From JAOUEA01 sp963797635 (GTDB lineage: Bacteria > Actinomycetota > UBA4738 > HRBIN12), in NCBI GenBank assembly GCA_963797635.1, contig CAWCPZ010000011.1, positions 310,001 to 374,000 of the forward strand: 64,000 nt of DNA, written 5' to 3'. A program made the position numbers and the translations under genes. A model generated the notes under the pieces. It did no database searches. It was not told the origin of the DNA and saw only the letters and a list, made by a program, of their open reading frames with translations. How positions within the stretch are numbered: the first letter of the stretch is position 1; each line of letters opens with the position of its first letter. Shown in pieces: positions 32,407-40,446 of this stretch.

Positions 32407-33458
32407 GCGACCCCCTCGAACTGCGAGAGGAAGCGAACGTCGTTCTCGACCAGCATGCGCATGTCCGGGATCGCGTACTTCAGGAGCGCGACGCGCTCCA
32501 CGCCCATCCCGAACGCGAAGCCGGTGTACCGCTCGCTGTCGTATCCGCAGTTCTCGAGCACCTGCGGGTGGACCATGCCGGATCCCAGCAGCTCGATCCA
32601 TCCGTTCCCGCACACCCGGCAGCCCGCGCCGTCGCACTTGAAGCACGAGACGCCGACCTCGGCGCCTGGTTCCACGAACGGGAAGTACGCCGGTCCCAGC
32701 CGGATGCGGCGGCTCTGTCCGAACAGCGCCTTGGCCACGATCTCGAGCGTGCCCTTCAGGTGCGCGAACGTGATGCCTTCGTCCACGACCAGGCACTCCA
32801 CCTGGTGGAACACGGGCAGGTGCGTGGCGTCGGAGGTCTCGCGCCGGTACACGCGGCCCGGGGAGACGATGTGCACGGGCGGCGGCTGTGACTGCATCGT
32901 GCGGATCTGCGCCGCGGAGGTCTCGGTCCGCAGCACCAGGTCGGCCCGCCCCGGGATCGCGGGGTAGATCGTGTCCTTCATCGTGCGCGCGGGGTGATCG
33001 GGCGGGATGTTGAGCGCCTGGAAGTTGTGCCAGTCGTCCTCGATCTCCGGACCCTCCACGACGCGGAAGCCCAGTCGGAGGAACACCTCGACGATCTCGC
33101 GCTCCACGATCGTGAGGGGATGCAACGAGCCCGTCCGTGGACGCCGGCCCGGCAGCGTGAGATCGATGCGATCGGCTTCCAGCAACGCGGCCTCGGCCAC
33201 GAGCTGCAGGGCTTCCCGCCGCTCGTCGATGGCCCCTTGGATCGCCTGGCGTGCCTCGTTGGCGGCCTTGCCCGCCACGCGGCGGTCCTCGTCGGACAAC
33301 CCTCCGAGCGACTTCTGCGCCGCGGAGAACGCCGACTTGCGGCCCATGACCTCGACCTGCGCGGCTTCGAGGTCATCGAGGGTGGCGGCGCCGGCCACCA
33401 GGGCCAGTCCGCGGTCGCGTTCGGCCTCGAAGATCCCCAGCAGTTCGGCGGCGTCCAT
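32403..33458 (-). CDS. pheS: Phenylalanyl-tRNA synthetase alpha subunit
   Basis: The catalytic subunit of PheRS. N-terminal coiled-coil arm (about 1-100) and class II motifs: motif 2 in PGRVYRRETSDATHLPVFHQ and motif 3 in GFAFGMGVERVALLKY. Length 351 aa is normal. Between them is the insertion CFKCDGAGCRVCGNGW, a CxxC-type cluster present in many bacterial PheS proteins. ATG 33458 lies nine bases after a TAGACT hexamer. It starts the pheS-pheT pair; argF and polX follow under a separate promoter. Confidence 0.96.
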   Translation of the reverse strand: MDAAELLGIFEAERDRGLALVAGAATLDDLEAAQVEVMGRKSAFSAAQKSLGGLSDEDRRVAGKAANEARQAIQGAIDERREALQLVAEAALLEADRIDLTLPGRRPRTGSLHPLTIVEREIVEVFLRLGFRVVEGPEIEDDWHNFQALNIPPDHPARTMKDTIYPAIPGRADLVLRTETSAAQIRTMQSQPPPVHIVSPGRVYRRETSDATHLPVFHQVECLVVDEGITFAHLKGTLEIVAKALFGQSRRIRLGPAYFPFVEPGAEVGVSCFKCDGAGCRVCGNGWIELLGSGMVHPQVLENCGYDSERYTGFAFGMGVERVALLKYAIPDMRMLVENDVRFLSQFEGVA

Positions 33459-33467
33459 CAGGGGCCG

Positions 33468-33473
33468 AGTCTA
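33468..33473 (-). promoter_or_regulatory. Probable -10 element of pheS
   Basis: TAGACT on the minus strand, nine bases before ATG 33458, predicts a leader of about three bases or none. No leader peptide or attenuator for pheST is seen. Confidence 0.5.
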
Positions 33474-33529
33474 GCAACGGCCCTCTGGTCCCCAGCCGAC
33501 ACCTGGCTCGCCATCGGAGGTCGCCGTTC

Positions 33530-33550
33530 GCGTGCGGGAGCACCGCACGC
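33530..33550 (-). terminator. Hairpin after the delta-60 repeat gene
   Basis: GCGTGCGG and CCGCACGC form an 8-bp perfect stem with a 5-base loop, 15 bases after the stop at 33565. No T-run follows. It separates the delta-60 gene from the pheS promoter. Confidence 0.5.
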
Positions 33551-33564
33551 ACCCGGGGGTCGGT

Positions 33565-34890
33565 TCACGCGTTCAGGTACCGGATCAGGGAGAACTTGGT
33601 GTGTCGCGGCCCGCTGCACACCGTGCCACCCGCGACGACGATCTTCTCATCTGCCTGGATGGCGACCCCGGTCGCCCCTTGGAAGCAGGCGGCGTCCCAG
33701 ACCACGGTCGTGACCTCGCCTCCTTGGCCGAAGGATGCATCGAGCGTTCCATCGTCGTCATAGCGTGCTGACGCGAAGGCGAACTCGACGTCACTCACGC
33801 CCTTGCATGCGGTGAGGCCGGTGGCGACGAGCTTCCCATCGGACTGGATCGCCATCGCCTCCAGGTCTGCCTGAGCGCACCCGAAGTCGGTGAAGTCCGA
33901 GACGGTGATGCCGCCATCGCCGAAGGTGTCGTCCAGGGACCCATCCGTCATGTACCCGGCCAGGGCGAACTCGTTGATGCACCCGGCTGATCCGGCGGCA
34001 ACGATCCTGCCGTCGGACTGCACGGCGACCGCATGCGCTTCGGAGACGCAGTCGGACGGTCGTGTCGTGACCTTGCCGTCCCGGCCGAAGGTCGTGTCGA
34101 GGTGGCCGTTCGGTCGGTAGCGCACCAGGGCGAACCGTGCGGCATCCCGATCCTTCGCGGCGACACCGGCGGCCAGGATCGTGCCATCGGATTGGAGGGT
34201 GACGTCGTACGCGACGTCGGATCCTGGTGTGAGGTCGGTCGTCACCTTCCCGTCAGCGCCGAAGGTCGCGTCGAGCTTGCCGTTCGGAAGGTACCGAGCG
34301 AGAGCGAAGAACCGGGCGCCGCAACACAACCCTGCCGCGACGATCTTGCCGTCGGGCTGGATCACCACGGCGAACGACTCGGCGTAGCGCTTCCCGCTGC
34401 GGAACCTCGTGACGACCTTGCCGTCACCGCCGAAGGAGCGGTCGAGCTTGCCGTTGGGAAGGTAGCGAGCCAGGGCGAACGAGCCGCGGCAGCCCTGGAT
34501 CCCTGCGGCGACGATCTTGCCGTCTGACTGGATGGCCACGGCATCCGCAACGACGCATCGCCGGGCGTCGAAGCTGGTCATCACGCGCCCGTCATGACCG
34601 AACGTGCCATCGAGATGACCGTCCACGTCGTACCGGACGATCGCGAACCGTTCCCGGTCGGAGCCCTGCGTCCCTCCGGCGGCCACGATCCTTCCATCGG
34701 CCTGGATCGCCACGGCCATGGCGCCGGACGTTTCTCGGGCGGCGACGCGCGTGGCCACGATCCCCCCGCCGCCGAAGGTGGGGTCGAGATCTCCGGGCGC
34801 TGCCCGTGCGGGACCCCACCACGTCGCCGTCATCGCGAGCGCCGCGAGGAAGATGAGGCAGCGCCTGCGCAAGCCCGTCTTCACGACCAT
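33565..34890 (-). CDS. Secreted delta-60 repeat protein
   Basis: The 441-aa protein has a signal peptide (basic VVKTGLRRR, hydrophobic CLIFLAALAMTATW, cleavage near ARAAPG), so it is exported. After it come about seven repeats of 50-60 residues with the delta-60 pattern: AxQSDGKIVAAG, FALARYLPNGKLDxxFG, DGKVxT. Such repeats probably fold into a beta-propeller. No anchor or enzyme motif is seen. ATG 34890 overlaps the TGA of the upstream rRNA-methyltransferase fusion, so the two are translated in tandem. Function unknown; a cell-surface or ligand-binding role is a guess. Confidence 0.85.
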   Translation of the reverse strand: MVVKTGLRRRCLIFLAALAMTATWWGPARAAPGDLDPTFGGGGIVATRVAARETSGAMAVAIQADGRIVAAGGTQGSDRERFAIVRYDVDGHLDGTFGHDGRVMTSFDARRCVVADAVAIQSDGKIVAAGIQGCRGSFALARYLPNGKLDRSFGGDGKVVTRFRSGKRYAESFAVVIQPDGKIVAAGLCCGARFFALARYLPNGKLDATFGADGKVTTDLTPGSDVAYDVTLQSDGTILAAGVAAKDRDAARFALVRYRPNGHLDTTFGRDGKVTTRPSDCVSEAHAVAVQSDGRIVAAGSAGCINEFALAGYMTDGSLDDTFGDGGITVSDFTDFGCAQADLEAMAIQSDGKLVATGLTACKGVSDVEFAFASARYDDDGTLDASFGQGGEVTTVVWDAACFQGATGVAIQADEKIVVAGGTVCSGPRHTKFSLIRYLNA

Positions 34891-36314
34891 CAGAACCCCA
34901 CGGGGATCTCGGCGTGGAAGGCCAGGCGACCATCGGCGACCTCGCCCCAGGCCCGGCCTCCCTGCGACTCGGCGACGCCGCGCGCCACGAACAGCCCGAT
35001 CTTGCTCCCCCCGCCCTGGCCGGGCCGGCGCGGGATGAACAACGACTCGGCGTCCTCGGTCGTGAGGTCGCTCGCTTCGCGCGAGACCCGCACGTGCAGG
35101 AACGTGTCTTCGAGCGAGGCTTCCACCAGGAGCGAGCCCTCGCGTCCCCACCAGACGAGCACCTCCATGAAGGCCAGGATCGTGGTCTTGAGCCGGGCCG
35201 GGTCGACGAACACGGTGACGGCCTCGCCGCTCCACTCCACCGCAGGGTGATCGGGGTCGCGACGCTGGTTCTCGGCGATCGCCAGCACGAGCTCGGCGAC
35301 GTCGACCTGTTCGGGGAAGATCTCCAGGTTGCCTCCCACGACCCGGGCGGCATCGACCAGCTGGCGAAGGATCGTGTCCATGCGGTCGGCGTCGTGGACG
35401 ATGCCCTGCAGCATCACGGCGCGTTGCTCCTCGGTCATCATGTCCCACCGCTTCTCGAGGGCGTAGCCGAAGCCCTTCATGGCGGTGAGCGGCGAGCGGA
35501 TGTCGTGGGCCGCGGCGCCGATGATGTTCTCGAGCGCCTCCCCCTCGCGCAGCCGGCGGCGCTGCCACTCGAACAGGCACACGGTCGCTGCCGCGGCGAG
35601 GTTGAGCGATTCCGCTCGGCCTGCCTGCGGCACCCGCACGGTGTCGTCGGCGAGCGCCACGACGTCGGCGGGCAACCCGTGGGCTTCGTTGCCGAACACG
35701 AACGCCACCGGTCCGGACAGGTCGGACCGGTAGAGGTCGTCGGCCCCGCCGGTCGCCATGGCCAGCACGCGGAACCCCCGGTCCTTCACGGCGGCGATCG
35801 CCTCGGCCGTCTCGGCGTCCCGGACCACCGGCAGATGGAACAGCGACCCGGCCGACGAGCGCACGGTCTTGGGGTTGTAGACGTCGACCGAGCTGGCGGT
35901 GAACACCACGCCGCCGGCACCCGCCGCATCGGCCGACCGGAGCACGGTGCCGGCGTTCCCGGGGTCGCGCACCTCGTGCAGGATCGGGACGCACCCCTCG
36001 TCGGGGAGCGCATCGAGGCCTCGATCGAGATACGGAGCGACCCCCACCAGCGCCTGCGGCGTCACGGTGGAGGTCAGGGCACGGATCACCTCGTCACCCA
36101 CCTGGTGGACCTCGACGCCCGCCTGACGGGCCTGCACCGCGAGCGGCGCGAGTTCGTCGTCGGTGAACAGCGTCTCGAGCGCGCCCGGCACGCCGAGCGC
36201 CTCGCTCACCGCCTGGGCGCCCTCGACCAGGAAGCGACGATCCTCGTCGCGGAAGGCGCGCTTCTTCAGCCGGGAGGCGGCGGTGACCTTCGGGTTCTTG
36301 GGGGACGTCAGCAC
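34890..36314 (-). CDS. SpoU/TrmH rRNA methyltransferase fused to a histidine-kinase-like module
   Basis: Residues 1-about 255 form a SpoU-class 2'-O-methyltransferase: substrate-binding N-domain, motif 1 with the catalytic arginine (RDPGNAGTVLRSADAAG), motif 2 VFGNEAHGLP and motif 3 AGRAESLNLAAA. Residues about 265-474 resemble a sensor kinase: H-box AAHDIRSPLTAMKG, a dimer helix, and a G2-like end GGGSKIGLFVARGV. The ATP site looks degenerate: the N-box asparagine is absent (ILAFMEVLVWW) and no DxGxG box is found. The linker has no stop in its own or in the two shifted frames, so the fusion does not depend on an indel. It follows rplT, where mycobacteria have the methyltransferase tsnR. Confidence 0.88.
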   Translation of the reverse strand: MLTSPKNPKVTAASRLKKRAFRDEDRRFLVEGAQAVSEALGVPGALETLFTDDELAPLAVQARQAGVEVHQVGDEVIRALTSTVTPQALVGVAPYLDRGLDALPDEGCVPILHEVRDPGNAGTVLRSADAAGAGGVVFTASSVDVYNPKTVRSSAGSLFHLPVVRDAETAEAIAAVKDRGFRVLAMATGGADDLYRSDLSGPVAFVFGNEAHGLPADVVALADDTVRVPQAGRAESLNLAAAATVCLFEWQRRRLREGEALENIIGAAAHDIRSPLTAMKGFGYALEKRWDMMTEEQRAVMLQGIVHDADRMDTILRQLVDAARVVGGNLEIFPEQVDVAELVLAIAENQRRDPDHPAVEWSGEAVTVFVDPARLKTTILAFMEVLVWWGREGSLLVEASLEDTFLHVRVSREASDLTTEDAESLFIPRRPGQGGGSKIGLFVARGVAESQGGRAWGEVADGRLAFHAEIPVGF

Positions 36315-36336
36315 GGAGCCCTCCCCCGGACGCGTG

Positions 36337-36699
36337 TCAGGCTGCGGCTTGTGCGGCCTTGGCCTCGTCGACCAGTTGCGCGAACGCCTTGGGGTCGTTG
36401 ACGGCCATGTCGGCGAGGATCTTGCGATCGACCTCGATGCCGGCGGCCTTCAGCCCGTTGATGAACACGGAGTAGCTGATGCCGTAGGGGCGCACCGCGG
36501 CGTTGATGCGGGTGATCCACAGCCGGCGGAACTGCGCCTTGCGGTCGCGGCGATCGCGGTAGGCGTAGTTGCCCGAGTGCATGACCTGCTCTTTGGCGGC
36601 GCGGTAGCGCTTGCGCCTGGTGCCGGTGTAGCCCTTGGCCTTCTCGAGCACCTCACGGCGCTTCTTCTTCGCGTGGACGGAACGTTTGATTCGCGCCAT
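36337..36699 (-). CDS. rplT: 50S ribosomal protein L20
   Basis: L20 binds 23S rRNA early in assembly. The 120-aa protein begins ARIKRSVHAKKKRREVL and has SGNYAYRDRRDRKAQFR and LWITRINAAVRPYG, all typical. The alanine-rich C-terminus (AKAAQAAA) is slightly longer than usual. It follows rpmI by 4 bp in the infC-rpmI-rplT operon and is followed by the methyltransferase fusion. Confidence 0.97.
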   Translation of the reverse strand: MARIKRSVHAKKKRREVLEKAKGYTGTRRKRYRAAKEQVMHSGNYAYRDRRDRKAQFRRLWITRINAAVRPYGISYSVFINGLKAAGIEVDRKILADMAVNDPKAFAQLVDEAKAAQAAA

Positions 36700-36703
36700 G
36701 GTT

Positions 36704-36898
36704 CTAGGCCTTCCCCAGCAGTCGCTTGATCTTCGTCTTCTCCGCCGTGACCTCGGACATGCCCTCGACGCGCCGGCGCTGGCCGCCGCTCTTCTTCGTG
36801 AGCATGTGGTTGCCGGTGGCCTTGCGGTGCAGCACCTTGCCCTTGCGCGTCACGCGGAAGCGCTTGGTGGTGGCGCTGTGGCTCTTCATCTTCGGCAT
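36704..36898 (-). CDS. rpmI: 50S ribosomal protein L35
   Basis: The 64-aa basic protein begins PKMKSHSATTKRFRVT and ends KTKIKRLLGKA, the L35 pattern. It lies between infC (4 bp) and rplT (4 bp). Confidence 0.96.
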   Translation of the reverse strand: MPKMKSHSATTKRFRVTRKGKVLHRKATGNHMLTKKSGGQRRRVEGMSEVTAEKTKIKRLLGKA

Positions 36899-36902
36899 CG
36901 AT

Positions 36903-37616
36903 CTATCCTTCGTTGTCGGATGCGGGGCTCTCCACGGCCACCGGCTGCGGCTCCGGTTCGGGCTCGGCCGGCGGTTCCGGCTGGGCTTCGGCTGGAGCGT
37001 CAGGCTCGGTGTCCGATGCTTCGGGTTCGGCGGTGTCGGTCGCGCCGTCGGCCTCTTCCTGTTCCTTGGCCAGCTTCGCGGCCGCCTTGGCCTGTGCCTC
37101 GACGTAGCGCTTGTTGGGCCCGATCACCATGATCATGTTCCGGCCTTCCTGCTTGGGGAAGGACTCCACCACGATGGCTTCCCCGAGATCGGCGACCAAG
37201 CGGTCCAGGATCTTGCGACCGAGGTCCGTGTGCGCCATCTCGCGCCCGCGGAACATGATCGTGATCTTGACCTTGTGCCCCCCGTTCAGGAACCGGACGA
37301 CGTGGCCCTTCTTGGTGGCGTAGTCGTGCGGGTCGATCTTGGGGCGGAACTTGATCTCCTTCAGGCCGGTCCGCGACTGCTTCTTGCGGGCCTCCTTCTG
37401 CCGAACGTCGCGTTCGTACTTGAACTTGCCGTAGTCCATGATCCGGCACACGGGCGGATCGGCTTGCGGCGCGACTTCGACCAGGTCCAGATCCAGGTCA
37501 CGGGCTTGGCGGAGCGCCTCGCGGGTGTCGACCACCCCGATCTGCTCGCCGTCTGCCCCCACCAGGCGAACCTGGGGAGACCGGATCCGGTCATTTATGC
37601 GCGGATCGGTCGAGAC
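36903..37616 (-). CDS. infC: Translation initiation factor IF-3, non-standard start codon
   Basis: IF-3 binds the 30S subunit and selects the initiator tRNA and start codon. N-domain: DPRINDRIRSPQVRLVGADG, then PPVCRIMDYGKFKYE; C-domain: KIKFRPKIDPHDY-type stretch (EIKFRPKIDPHDYATKKGH). A tail of about 45 residues rich in Glu, Pro and Asp follows. The conserved N-terminus extends upstream of the first GTG (37562). No ATG, GTG or TTG exists between it and the in-frame TGA at 37623-37625. The residues VSTDPRIND aligned with IF-3 of other actinobacteria put the start at or near the GTC at 37614-37616, nine bases after GGAGG. Non-AUG starts are the known autoregulatory device of infC. Confidence 0.9.
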   Translation of the reverse strand, partial: VSTDPRINDRIRSPQVRLVGADGEQIGVVDTREALRQARDLDLDLVEVAPQADPPVCRIMDYGKFKYERDVRQKEARKKQSRTGLKEIKFRPKIDPHDYATKKGHVVRFLNGGHKVKITIMFRGREMAHTDLGRKILDRLVADLGEAIVVESFPKQEGRNMIMVIGPNKRYVEAQAKAAAKLAKEQEEADGATDTAEPEASDTEPDAPAEAQPEPPAEPEPEPQPVAVESPASDNEG

Positions 37617-37642
37617 CCCGCATCACCTCCACAGATGAACGA

Positions 37643-37667
37643 GCACCGGGTGTTGTCGGCCCGGTGC
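37643..37667 (-). promoter_or_regulatory. Hairpin in the infC leader
   Basis: GCACCGGG and CCCGGTGC form an 8-bp perfect stem with a 9-base loop between the promoter and the infC ribosome binding site. It may be part of an autoregulatory or L20-binding leader as known for this operon in other bacteria, but no such motif is confirmed. Confidence 0.45.
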
Positions 37668-37702
37668 ATGGTGAACACACGTGCTTGCTCTTCTGGGCAA
37701 GG

Positions 37703-37708
37703 AGTATA
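37703..37708 (-). promoter_or_regulatory. -10 element of the infC operon
   Basis: TATACT on the minus strand matches the -10 consensus in five of six positions. A transcript would start near 37696 and carry a leader of about 80 bases. The -35 is weak. Confidence 0.55.
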
Positions 37709-37756
37709 GGGGTCGCGGCCGACGGCTGTCTCGCACGCCCGATACGGCTGGTCGGC

Positions 37757-38107
37757 TCACCAGTCCGCCTCGAGCGATCGGCCGTAGGCGTCTTCGAGGC
37801 GCTGCGTGTCGTCCTCGGTCGTGTAGCCGTACGCGATCTCCAGGATCCGGCCGCGCGTCGCTGCCGTGCAACGGATCCGATGGGTCTCCTCGGCCGGGAT
37901 CATGAACTCTTCACCCGGCTGAGCCTCCACCACCTTGTTGCCGATCTCGATCGTGAGCCCCGCGTCCAGCACGACCCACATCTCGTCGCGCATGCGGTGG
38001 TAGTGCACGCTGGTCTCCTGCTCCGGTTCGACGGTGATGACCCGCACCGACGACGGCTGGTTCAGGGCGTAGGTCGCGACCTTGCCCCACGGCTTGTCCA
38101 CCAACAC
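37757..38107 (-). CDS. Cupin protein, type II mannose-6-phosphate isomerase-like
   Basis: The 116-aa protein is a single cupin barrel: KPWGKVATYAL at the start, the metal motif HYHRMRDEMWVVLDAG with two histidines and a glutamate, and IPAEETHRIRC as the second motif. It resembles the C-terminal cupin of GDP-mannose pyrophosphorylase/phosphomannose isomerase. GTG 38107 lies 1 bp after ribH with GGAGGTGAG upstream, so it is the last gene of the riboflavin operon. The link to flavin metabolism is unexplained. Confidence 0.8.
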   Translation of the reverse strand: MLVDKPWGKVATYALNQPSSVRVITVEPEQETSVHYHRMRDEMWVVLDAGLTIEIGNKVVEAQPGEEFMIPAEETHRIRCTAATRGRILEIAYGYTTEDDTQRLEDAYGRSLEADW

Positions 38108-38108
38108 C

Positions 38109-38582
38109 TCATCTCACCTCCGGGAGCGCATCCATGAGCCAGGCCATCTCGAGCGCGGCCTCGGCCGCCTCCCACCCCTTGTTGCCGTGCGCGCCACCGG
38201 CACGTGCCTCGGCCTGGGCGAGATCCTCGGTGGCGAGCACTTCGAAGATCACCGGGATGCCCGAATCCAACGCGACCTCGGCGATGCCACGTGCGGCTTC
38301 GTTGGCGACGAGCTCGAAGTGCGCGGTCTCCCCCCGGATCACCGCACCCAGGCAGATCAGCGCGTCGTAGCGCTCCGTCCTCGCCAGGCGCTTGGCCACC
38401 AACGGCAGCTCGAACGCACCCGGCACCCACGCCACGTCGATCCGCTCCTCGTCCACGCCGTGCTTCTTGAGGCCCTCGACGGCGCCCTCGACCAGCTTGC
38501 CCGTGACCACCTCGTTGAAGCGCGCCGCGATCACCCCGACGCGCATCCCCGAACCGTCGTGGACCCCGACGAACGTCCTCAC
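38109..38582 (-). CDS. ribH: 6,7-dimethyl-8-ribityllumazine synthase
   Basis: RibH condenses the two riboflavin precursors to lumazine and forms large shells. The 157-aa protein has the phenylalanine motif VIAARFNEVVT, WVPGAFELPLVAKRL and GAVIRGETAHFELVANE. Start overlaps the ribBA stop by 4 bases. Confidence 0.95.
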   Translation of the reverse strand: MRTFVGVHDGSGMRVGVIAARFNEVVTGKLVEGAVEGLKKHGVDEERIDVAWVPGAFELPLVAKRLARTERYDALICLGAVIRGETAHFELVANEAARGIAEVALDSGIPVIFEVLATEDLAQAEARAGGAHGNKGWEAAEAALEMAWLMDALPEVR

Positions 38583-39862
38583 CGCTGGACCTCGGGCGCC
38601 ACGGGCTCAGGCGCCGCCTTGGTCATGTCGAGCAGATGACCCATCTTCTCCTGCTTGGTGCGCAGGTAGCCGATGTTCTCGGCGGTGGGTTCGATCTGCA
38701 GCGGGATGCGTTCCTCGATCGACAGGCCGTAGCCCTCGAGGCCGGCACGCTTGTCCGGGTTGTTCGTGAGCAGACGCATCGTCTTGACGCCGAGATCCAC
38801 CAGGATCTGCGCGCCGATGCCGTACTCGCGCTGATCGGCGGGGAAGCCGAGTTCCAGGTTGGCCTCGACGGTGTCACGACCCTGGTCCTGCAGCTCGTAG
38901 GCGCGGAGCTTGTGCGTGAGCCCGATCGCGCGGCCCTCATGGCCGCGCACGTACAGGATCACCCCGCGGCCCTGCTCCCCCACCTGGGCCAGCGCGCTCT
39001 CGAGCTGCTGTCCGCAGTCGCAGCGCAGCGAGCCGAACACGTCGCCGGTGAGGCATTCGGAGTGCACCCGCGTGAGGACGCCGATGCCGTCGCCCATCTC
39101 GCCCCGGACCAGCGCGATGTGCGTGCGTCCGTCGACCAGGCTCTCGTACGCGTAGGAACGGAACTCGCCGTACGGCGTGGGGATCGTGGCCTCGGCCACC
39201 TTCGACACCAGCACCTCGCGGCGTCGCCGGTGGTCGATCAGGTCGGCGATCGAGATCAGCTTCAGGCCGTGCTCGCGCGCCACACGGATCAGCTCGGGCA
39301 TGCGCGCCATCGTGCCGTCCTCGTTCATCACCTCGCAGATCACGCCCGCGGGGAAGAGGCCGGCCATCGTGGCGAGGTCGACCGCGGCTTCGGTGTGTCC
39401 CGCGCGGCGGAGCACGCCGCCGTCCTTGGCCCGCAACGGGAAGACGTGGCCCGGCTTCTGGAAGTCGCGCGGCGTGACCTCCGTGTTGGTGACGGCCTTC
39501 GCCGTGATCGCCCGGTCGTGCGCGCTGGTGCCCGTGGTGGTGCCCTGGCGATAGTCGATCGAGACCGTGAAGGCCGCCTCGTGCCCGCCCGTGGTGTCGG
39601 TGACCATCTGCGGGATGCCCAGCTCGTCGAGGCGCCACGCGGCGCACGGCAGGCACACGATGCCCCGGCCGTGGGTCACCATGAAGTTCACCGCCTCGGG
39701 CGTGGCGAAGTCCGCCGCCATGATGAAGTCGCCTTCGTTCTCCCGGTCGGCGTCGTCGACCACCAGGACGATCTTGCCGTCCCGGATGTCTTCGACGGCT
39801 TCGGGGATCGTCGCGAAGATCTCGCTGTCCAGGTCCTGCTCGTGGATCTCCAACTCGGTCAT
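38579..39862 (-). CDS. ribBA: Bifunctional 3,4-DHBP synthase / GTP cyclohydrolase II
   Basis: The N-terminal half (1-about 205) is RibB with DDADRENEGDFI and the acidic metal site near GHTEAAVDL; it makes dihydroxybutanone phosphate from ribulose-5-phosphate. The C-terminal half is RibA with zinc cysteines in SECLTGDVFGSLRCDCG, opening GTP. Length 427 aa is normal for the fused type. ATG 39862 overlaps ribE by 4 bases. Confidence 0.95.
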   Translation of the reverse strand: MTELEIHEQDLDSEIFATIPEAVEDIRDGKIVLVVDDADRENEGDFIMAADFATPEAVNFMVTHGRGIVCLPCAAWRLDELGIPQMVTDTTGGHEAAFTVSIDYRQGTTTGTSAHDRAITAKAVTNTEVTPRDFQKPGHVFPLRAKDGGVLRRAGHTEAAVDLATMAGLFPAGVICEVMNEDGTMARMPELIRVAREHGLKLISIADLIDHRRRREVLVSKVAEATIPTPYGEFRSYAYESLVDGRTHIALVRGEMGDGIGVLTRVHSECLTGDVFGSLRCDCGQQLESALAQVGEQGRGVILYVRGHEGRAIGLTHKLRAYELQDQGRDTVEANLELGFPADQREYGIGAQILVDLGVKTMRLLTNNPDKRAGLEGYGLSIEERIPLQIEPTAENIGYLRTKQEKMGHLLDMTKAAPEPVAPEVQR

Positions 39863-40446
39863 GCCGTCCGTCCTTCCATCAGGCGTTCGAGGTACTTCGC
39901 GATCATGTCGACCTCCAGGTTCACCGGGTCGCCGGGCGCGGCCTCACCCAGCGTGGTGACGGCCAGGGTGTGCGGGATCACCGCGACGCTGACACCGTCG
40001 GGATGCAGGGTCGCCACGGTCAAGCTGATGCCGTCGATCGAGATCGAGCCCTTCTCGATCACGTATCGCATCAGGTCATCGGGGACCTGGAACCGGATCA
40101 CGGACCCGCCGTCCTCACCGGGCTCCACGCTCTGCACCTCGCCGACGCCGTCGACGTGGCCTTGCACGATGTGGCCGCCCAGGCGCGCCGCCAGGGTGAC
40201 GGGACGCTCCAGGTTCACCGCGTGCCCTTCGGCGAGTCGCCGCAGGCTGGTGCGATCGATCGTCTCGTCCGACAGGTCGAACGCGAGCGACGCACCGTCG
40301 TTGCCCACCACCGTGAGGCAGACGCCGTTCACCGCGATCGATGCGCCGATGTCGCTGTCGGTGGGCACGACCCGGCATGCCACCGTGAGCCGGTGGCCGG
40401 CCATCGCGCGCACCTCGCCGCGCTCCTCAACGATCCCGGTGAACAT
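39859..40446 (-). CDS. ribE: Riboflavin synthase, alpha chain
   Basis: The 195-aa protein shows the two related barrels: FTGIVEERGEVR with VNGVCLTVV in the first, and GHIVQGHVDGVGEV with IDGISLTVATL in the second. It dismutates lumazine into riboflavin. ATG 40446 lies inside the last codons of ribD (20-bp overlap). Confidence 0.94.
   Translation of the reverse strand: MFTGIVEERGEVRAMAGHRLTVACRVVPTDSDIGASIAVNGVCLTVVGNDGASLAFDLSDETIDRTSLRRLAEGHAVNLERPVTLAARLGGHIVQGHVDGVGEVQSVEPGEDGGSVIRFQVPDDLMRYVIEKGSISIDGISLTVATLHPDGVSVAVIPHTLAVTTLGEAAPGDPVNLEVDMIAKYLERLMEGRTA

Noticed and set aside
33565..34890. Tandem DNA repeats that could be a CRISPR array or satellite
   Set aside because: The periodicity of about 150-180 bases is the protein repeat of a delta-60 protein; copies differ at DNA level and there are no spacers.
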